From an uncultured Eubacteriales bacterium (GTDB taxonomy: Bacteria > Bacillota_A > Clostridia > Oscillospirales > CAG-272): a DNA stretch of 8,556 nt. Made by a program: the position numbers and the translations under genes. Below the pieces are notes generated by a model. The model had not been told where the DNA came from and did not search any database. It was given only the letters and a program-made list of their open reading frames with translations. Location of the stretch: contig USKS01000046.1 of NCBI GenBank assembly GCA_900555345.1, forward strand, positions 1-8,556. The letters are read 5' to 3'. This document shows positions 5,741 through 8,556 of the stretch, one piece after another; within the stretch, counting starts at the first letter, position 1; every line of letters begins with the position of its first letter.

Positions 5741-6508
5741 TTATATTTTCAGATATGATCGGATAATTGCGTCGAAAACGGCGGGAGAGTCCAGCCAGGA
5801 AAAGTGACCCGCGCCATTTATTTCGGCAAGTCCCGCATTTGGGATCTTTTTTTCCATGATCTCTGCGTCACCGATGGGAGTCGCATCGTCCTTTGTGCCC
5901 CATATGAGCAGCGTTTCGACGGAAATCTTGCCAAGCAGAGGTTCAAGGTCTTCGTTTACTGCTTTTACAAGACATCCCTTCATGACGGGAGAAGCATTGC
6001 GGTAGTCGCTGCTGCCGCGCTTTGCCTGCATTTTTTCAACGCCGTCGGGGGAGAGCTTTCTCATAAGAGAGGTGCTCATAAACTTTTTTGCCGCTTTGTA
6101 TGCACCCACGCGTATTTTATATCCTATGCTGCGGCGGGGCATGATGCCCGCGCTGTCAACAAGGATAAGCTTTTCAATCTCAAAGGGAAGGTTGTCGCGC
6201 GCGCAGAGCTTTATCGAAATGCGGCCGCCGAAGGAGTGACCGAGAAGTATAATTTTCCGTAGCCCGAGTGCCGAAACAAATCGAACAACCATATCCGCAA
6301 AGCCGTCAACGTCCCAAACCTTTGGCGGCTCGCTGCTTTTGCCGAAGCCGGGAAGATCCGGCGCTATCACTCTGTACTTTTCGGCGACGGTCGTAATGAC
6401 GCGCCCGAAGGCCTCCTTGCAGGAGCCCCAGCCGTGCAGCATGACGACAGGGTCGCCGCTGCCTACGTCGGTGTACTGTATATTCGTGTTTCCGATCTGT
6501 ATTTCCAA
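5741..6508 (-). CDS. Alpha/beta-fold hydrolase, first gene of the murF-ddl operon
   Basis: A 255-residue cytosolic alpha/beta hydrolase of unknown substrate. HGWG (25-28) forms the oxyanion-hole motif, DLPGFGKSS (51-59) is the usual loop after strand 4, GHSFGG (90-95) holds the nucleophile Ser92, WGTKDDATP (203-211) gives the acid (Asp207 likely), and GAGHFSWLD (232-240) supplies His235. The triad is complete, so it should be an active esterase, lipase-like or other hydrolase. No signal peptide is seen. The start is a TTG codon at 6508, with AGGGGG ending nine bases before it; the nearby ATG at about 6526 is in a different frame. It heads the operon, followed 10 bases later by murF. Its placement suggests a role tied to cell-wall precursor work, but nothing in the sequence fixes the substrate. 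Confidence 0.87.
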   Translation of the reverse strand: MEIQIGNTNIQYTDVGSGDPVVMLHGWGSCKEAFGRVITTVAEKYRVIAPDLPGFGKSSEPPKVWDVDGFADMVVRFVSALGLRKIILLGHSFGGRISIKLCARDNLPFEIEKLILVDSAGIMPRRSIGYKIRVGAYKAAKKFMSTSLMRKLSPDGVEKMQAKRGSSDYRNASPVMKGCLVKAVNEDLEPLLGKISVETLLIWGTKDDATPIGDAEIMEKKIPNAGLAEINGAGHFSWLDSPAVFDAIIRSYLKI

Positions 6509-6541
6509 AGGTCAAATCCCCCTGCATAAGCATACATAATA

Positions 6542-6570
6542 ATAATATCATATACACTATTTTATGTCAA
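6542..6570 (-). promoter_or_regulatory. Extended -10 promoter of the hydrolase-murF-ddl operon
   Basis: On the minus strand, a perfect TTGACA (6570-6565), a 17-base spacer and TATTAT (6547-6542), preceded by TG one base before the -10 box (extended -10). Transcription would start near 6535, about 27 bases before the hydrolase start codon. This is the strongest promoter in the window. Confidence 0.88.
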
Positions 6571-6673
6571 GGAAAAGGGACTTGATTTTGCGTGCTGTCA
6601 CAAAGAAGTGACCCGGAATAAGATGCTATGGGGAGCTTTTCCCCCGAGAATATGAAAGGCATGGTCTGACATA

Positions 6674-6910
6674 ATGAAGGAAAAATGCTGTCTTTCCGAC
6701 ATCGGACCCGGAGAATGCGCGCAGGTGTGCAGCATTGACGCCGGGAGCGGCATACGCCGCCGGCTGCTCGACATCGGAATGATAGAAAAAACAAAGGTGA
6801 GATGCGTGGGAAGAAGTCCCGCAGGGGACCCGGCGGCGTATCTTATCCGCGGAGCGGTCATAGCAATAAGAAAAGCCGACTGCCGCGGTATAACAGTTTA
6901 TCGGATATAG
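6674..6910 (+). CDS. Stand-alone FeoA-domain protein
   Basis: A 78-residue FeoA-like protein: a small SH3-like fold that in known systems sits beside the FeoB ferrous iron transporter in the cytosol. Signatures are LSDIGPGE (7-14), the IRRRLLDIGMI block (27-37), KTKVRCVGRSP (39-49) and AAYLIRGAVIAIRKAD (54-69), covering the whole domain. Length matches single-domain FeoA (75-90). No feoB or second feoA follows; the next gene is convergent, so the iron-transport role is not shown by context. The ribosome binding site is poor: GAAAGG lies about 14 bases before ATG 6674. No convincing promoter was found in the 100 bases upstream; TAAGAT at 6619-6624 is the best -10 candidate, without a good -35. 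A GTCAC/GTGAC hairpin (6597-6612) lies in the leader region, of unknown meaning. Confidence 0.85.
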   Translation: MKEKCCLSDIGPGECAQVCSIDAGSGIRRRLLDIGMIEKTKVRCVGRSPAGDPAAYLIRGAVIAIRKADCRGITVYRI

Positions 6911-6932
6911 ATATACCGACCGACACATAAAC

Positions 6933-6962
6933 GGGGAGGTATGACGCGCGTCATACCTCCCC
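6933..6962. terminator. Terminator hairpin between convergent feoA-like and glycosyltransferase genes
   Basis: A perfect 13-bp stem, GGGGAGGTATGAC (6933-6945) with GTCATACCTCCCC (6950-6962) and the loop GCGC. On the plus strand ATTTTTA follows a few bases later; on the minus strand GTTTATGT follows directly. It lies 22 bases after the FeoA stop and 17 bases beyond the glycosyltransferase stop, so it probably serves both, though neither T-run is strong. Confidence 0.75.
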
Positions 6963-6979
6963 CAACTGATTTTTAAATG

Positions 6980-8122
6980 TCAGAATTTTCCGTCTTCAAT
7001 GATGCCGCACCACTTTTTCATGATAGCATCCTCGGAAAAATCTTTTGCGTGCGTGCGTGCCGCATCCCCCATTGCTTTTCGCTTGTCGGGATCGTCGATA
7101 AGCTCACATATGCGCTCTGCGAACTCATCCTCGTCGCGCCCGTCTACAACGTAGCCGGTTTCATCGTTTTCTATAAGGGAATCAAGCCCCACGCGCACAT
7201 CAAAAGCAACGGCGGGAGTACCCGTATACAGCGCCTCAAGCAGCACCATGGGAAAACCCTCGGTGACGGATGTCAGCGTGTAGCATACGGAGCGGCTCAT
7301 TTCGCAAAGCAGAGTTTTATGGTCAACAGCGCCCGCAAAATCAACGCTTTCCGAAATATCAAGCGTTTTCGCGTACTCTTCAAGCTCGGCGCGGAGATCG
7401 CCTTCGCCGCAGATCTTCAGGGTATAGTCCGGATGCTTTTCGGAGACCTTTTGCCATATGCGAAGCAGCGAGTGAAAATCCTTGTCGGGATGCAGCCTGC
7501 CCGCCGCAATGACCTGCTTTTTCATCTCTGATGTTTCCGGTATCTCTTCTGCCGCGATAAAGTTCGGCATACTGATGATCTTTGTGTGAGTGTTTGCGCT
7601 CATGAATTTGCGCACTTCGTCGGCAAGCTTCGGCGTCAGCAGCAAAAACCAGTCGATATTCTTGTATCGCTTTGAAAAATCAGAAATGAGCTTTTTGTCA
7701 AAGCGGTGATCGTGATGCAACTGCGCTATTTTAAGAACGCCGGGGCGCCCGTAGCGCGAGAGAAGCACGGAGTGCTCGTTTCTGGTGGAAATGATAACTC
7801 CGTCGTCGATTTCGGAAACAGCCTTTGCCATAGTGCGCTTTTTGAGACGCAGTATGCGGACGGCGCGCGCCGCCTCGCGTATCGTCGCGCCTATTTTCTT
7901 TGCCGAAAGCGCAGCTTTGAAGCTTTCTTTGTTGGGCAGAACGTTTGTGAGATATTTTATGCGTACACGCTCGTCAGGCGGATATGCGCAGGTGCCGAAA
8001 TCGTATGTGCAGAGGATCTCAACGTCATATCCCCGCTTTACAAAGGCGTTTGCAAGGGAAGTGACCGCCATTTCAACGCCGCCGTGACGCATATGCAGCG
8101 CCGTTATGTATATTTTTTTCAT
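6980..8122 (-). CDS. GT4-family (GT-B fold) glycosyltransferase
   Basis: A 380-residue glycosyltransferase, most likely retaining and using a nucleotide sugar in the cytosol to build a surface polysaccharide, teichoic acid or glycolipid. The N-terminal half opens with HMRHGGVEMAVTSLA (10-24), the glycine-rich acceptor-side loop of GT4 enzymes. The C-terminal half has AAGRLHPDKDF (206-216) with Arg209 and Lys214 for the donor phosphates, ICGEGDLRAELEE (237-249), and the E-x7-E motif TEGFPMVLLEAL (287-298) with Glu288 and Glu296. GTPAVAFDV (301-309) follows. The start at 8122 (MKKIYIT) is chosen for its GGAG 7 bases upstream and for the promoter at 8151-8179, which lies inside a longer frame reaching 8203. 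It appears to be a single-gene transcript. Acceptor and sugar cannot be read from sequence. Confidence 0.88.
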   Translation of the reverse strand: MKKIYITALHMRHGGVEMAVTSLANAFVKRGYDVEILCTYDFGTCAYPPDERVRIKYLTNVLPNKESFKAALSAKKIGATIREAARAVRILRLKKRTMAKAVSEIDDGVIISTRNEHSVLLSRYGRPGVLKIAQLHHDHRFDKKLISDFSKRYKNIDWFLLLTPKLADEVRKFMSANTHTKIISMPNFIAAEEIPETSEMKKQVIAAGRLHPDKDFHSLLRIWQKVSEKHPDYTLKICGEGDLRAELEEYAKTLDISESVDFAGAVDHKTLLCEMSRSVCYTLTSVTEGFPMVLLEALYTGTPAVAFDVRVGLDSLIENDETGYVVDGRDEDEFAERICELIDDPDKRKAMGDAARTHAKDFSEDAIMKKWCGIIEDGKF

Positions 8123-8150
8123 TTTGTACTCCGTGGTGATTGATGATATA

Positions 8151-8179
8151 AGTATACAACCGATCGGGGCGTTTTTCAA
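8151..8179 (-). promoter_or_regulatory. Promoter of the glycosyltransferase gene
   Basis: On the minus strand, TTGAAA (8179-8174), a 17-base spacer and TATACT (8156-8151). The start would fall near 8144, about 22 bases before the ATG. It lies back-to-back with the tRNA promoter (8198-8226), so the two transcripts diverge. Confidence 0.82.
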
Positions 8180-8197
8180 GAAAAAACGAAATATATA

Positions 8198-8226
8198 TTG
8201 CAAAACCGCAATAATTGTGGTAAAAT
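8198..8226 (+). promoter_or_regulatory. Promoter of tRNA-Leu
   Basis: TTGCAA (8198-8203), a 17-base spacer and TAAAAT (8221-8226), with TGG directly before the -10 (extended -10). The start near 8233 leaves a 5' leader of about 7 bases before the tRNA. Confidence 0.82.
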
Positions 8227-8239
8227 TCTTTTGTTATAT

Positions 8240-8326
8240 GCCGGTGTGTTGGAATTGGCAGACGAGGCGGACTCAAAATCCGTTGGTAGCGATACCGTGC
8301 GGGTTCGACCCCCGCCACCGGCACCA
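8240..8326 (+). tRNA. tRNA-Leu (anticodon CAA), CCA encoded
   Basis: A class II tRNA. The acceptor stem GCCGGTG (8240-8246) pairs with CACCGGC (8316-8322), then A and an encoded CCA (8324-8326). The anticodon stem GCGGA/TCCGT encloses CTCAAAA, giving CAA at 8274-8276, which reads the leucine codon UUG. A long variable arm (GGTAGCGATACC, about 8285-8296) is typical of Leu/Ser tRNAs. The T-arm is GCGGG-TTCGACC-CCCGC (8299-8315). The 3' part, from the T-stem's second strand to the CCA, is the first piece of the downstream 96-bp tandem repeat. Confidence 0.95.
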
Positions 8327-8556
8327 TAAAGCGAAGCCGCTCCCCGAAGGGGAGGGGCTTTCGATTTATGAAAGTAACGGTTCGGGGGTCGAACCCAGTC
8401 GACGTCCCCGCCACCGGCACCATAAAGCGAAGCCGCTCCCCGAAGGGGAGGGGCTTTCGATTTATGAAAGTAACGGTTCGGGGGTCGAACCCAGTCGACG
8501 TCCCCGCCACCGGCACCATAAAGCGAAGCCGCTCCCCGAAGGGGAGGGGCTTTCGA
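8310..8556 (+). repeat. Perfect 96-bp tandem repeat beginning inside tRNA-Leu
   Basis: Units at 8310-8405, 8406-8501 and 8502-8556 (cut by the window end) are identical at every position visible. Each unit starts with the tRNA 3' end CCCCGCCACCGGCACCA, then a terminator-like hairpin, then ATTTATGAAAGTAACGG, then a hairpin GGTTCG/CGAACC (8379-8395 in unit 1) and AGTCGACGT. Unit 1's head is the real tRNA; later units have only its last 17 bases preceded by TCGACGT, resembling the T-loop TCGAC with two bases added. There are no variable spacers, so it is not CRISPR. The number of copies beyond the window is unknown. Confidence 0.95.
8333..8361 (+). terminator. Weak terminator of tRNA-Leu, repeated in every 96-bp unit
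   Basis: AAGCCGCTCCCC (8334-8345) pairs with GGGGAGGGGCTT (8349-8360) around a GAA loop, with one G-G mismatch. The T-run after it is interrupted (TTTCGATTT), so stopping may be incomplete. Identical hairpins recur 96 and 192 bases later (8429-8457 and 8525-8553). Confidence 0.7.

Noticed and set aside
5185..5766. Plus-strand frame of 193 codons opposite murF
   Set aside because: Its sequence is arginine/cysteine-rich with no recognisable domain, and it lies antisense to the well-supported murF.
8123..8203. N-terminal extension of the glycosyltransferase to 8203
   Set aside because: The gene's promoter lies within this stretch, and the Rossmann strand with its ribosome binding site begins at 8122.
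8073..8519. Minus-strand open frame with a repeated 32-residue peptide
   Set aside because: It exists because the 96-bp unit is a multiple of three and lacks stops in that frame. It reads antisense through a tRNA gene and a tRNA-derived repeat, and resembles the well-known spurious proteins predicted opposite tRNA-Leu.
8310..8556. CRISPR array
   Set aside because: The units are identical over their full length with no variable spacers, and no cas gene is visible.
8310..8556. Calling the array a set of integrase attachment sites
   Set aside because: The tRNA 3' end is a typical site, but no integrase, excisionase or element boundary is in the window, so only the repeat is reported as a feature.

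Overview
The window looks like chromosomal DNA from a Gram-positive anaerobe of the Clostridia, most likely the Oscillospiraceae/Ruminococcus neighbourhood. The reasons are a sortase-type surface protein tail, a preQ1 riboswitch in front of a VUT-family transporter, a MurF with an N-terminal membrane domain, a solitary FeoA protein, a tRNA with encoded CCA, and consensus sigma-A promoters with 17-base spacers. This placement is inference from gene content; no 16S or marker search was possible.

Layout, left to right. (1) 1-656, plus strand: the C-terminal 217 residues of a secreted, wall-anchored protein with two MucBP-like modules, followed by a terminator. (2) 780-2296, plus strand: a promoter, a preQ1-I-type riboswitch whose tail runs into the Shine-Dalgarno, a queuosine-precursor (VUT/YhhQ-like) transporter, and a short-chain dehydrogenase that overlaps the transporter by 37 bases. 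(3) 2297-2785: no convincing gene. It holds two diverged copies of a structured intergenic repeat with paired base changes in one stem, a doubtful 44-residue reading frame, and a strong bidirectional terminator. (4) 2855-6508, minus strand: a three-gene operon, alpha/beta hydrolase then murF then ddl, from a near-consensus extended -10 promoter. MurF and Ddl are the enzymes that make D-Ala-D-Ala and add it to the peptidoglycan precursor. (5) 6674-6910, plus strand: a lone FeoA-domain protein, ending at a hairpin shared with the convergent gene. (6) 6980-8122, minus strand: a GT4-type glycosyltransferase with its own promoter. (7) 8198-8556, plus strand: a promoter and a tRNA-Leu(CAA), whose 3' end is the first copy of a perfect 96-bp tandem repeat that runs off the window.

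Two regions carry the most interest. The first is the tRNA-Leu tail array: each copy repeats the acceptor 3' end with CCA, a terminator hairpin, and a 14-base exact reverse complement of the tRNA T-arm. The second is the preQ1-controlled pair, where an SDR oxidoreductase with no known place in queuosine salvage is tightly coupled to the transporter. The remaining genes are mostly housekeeping with local oddities: a low-complexity insert in the Ddl active-site loop and a membrane-anchored MurF.
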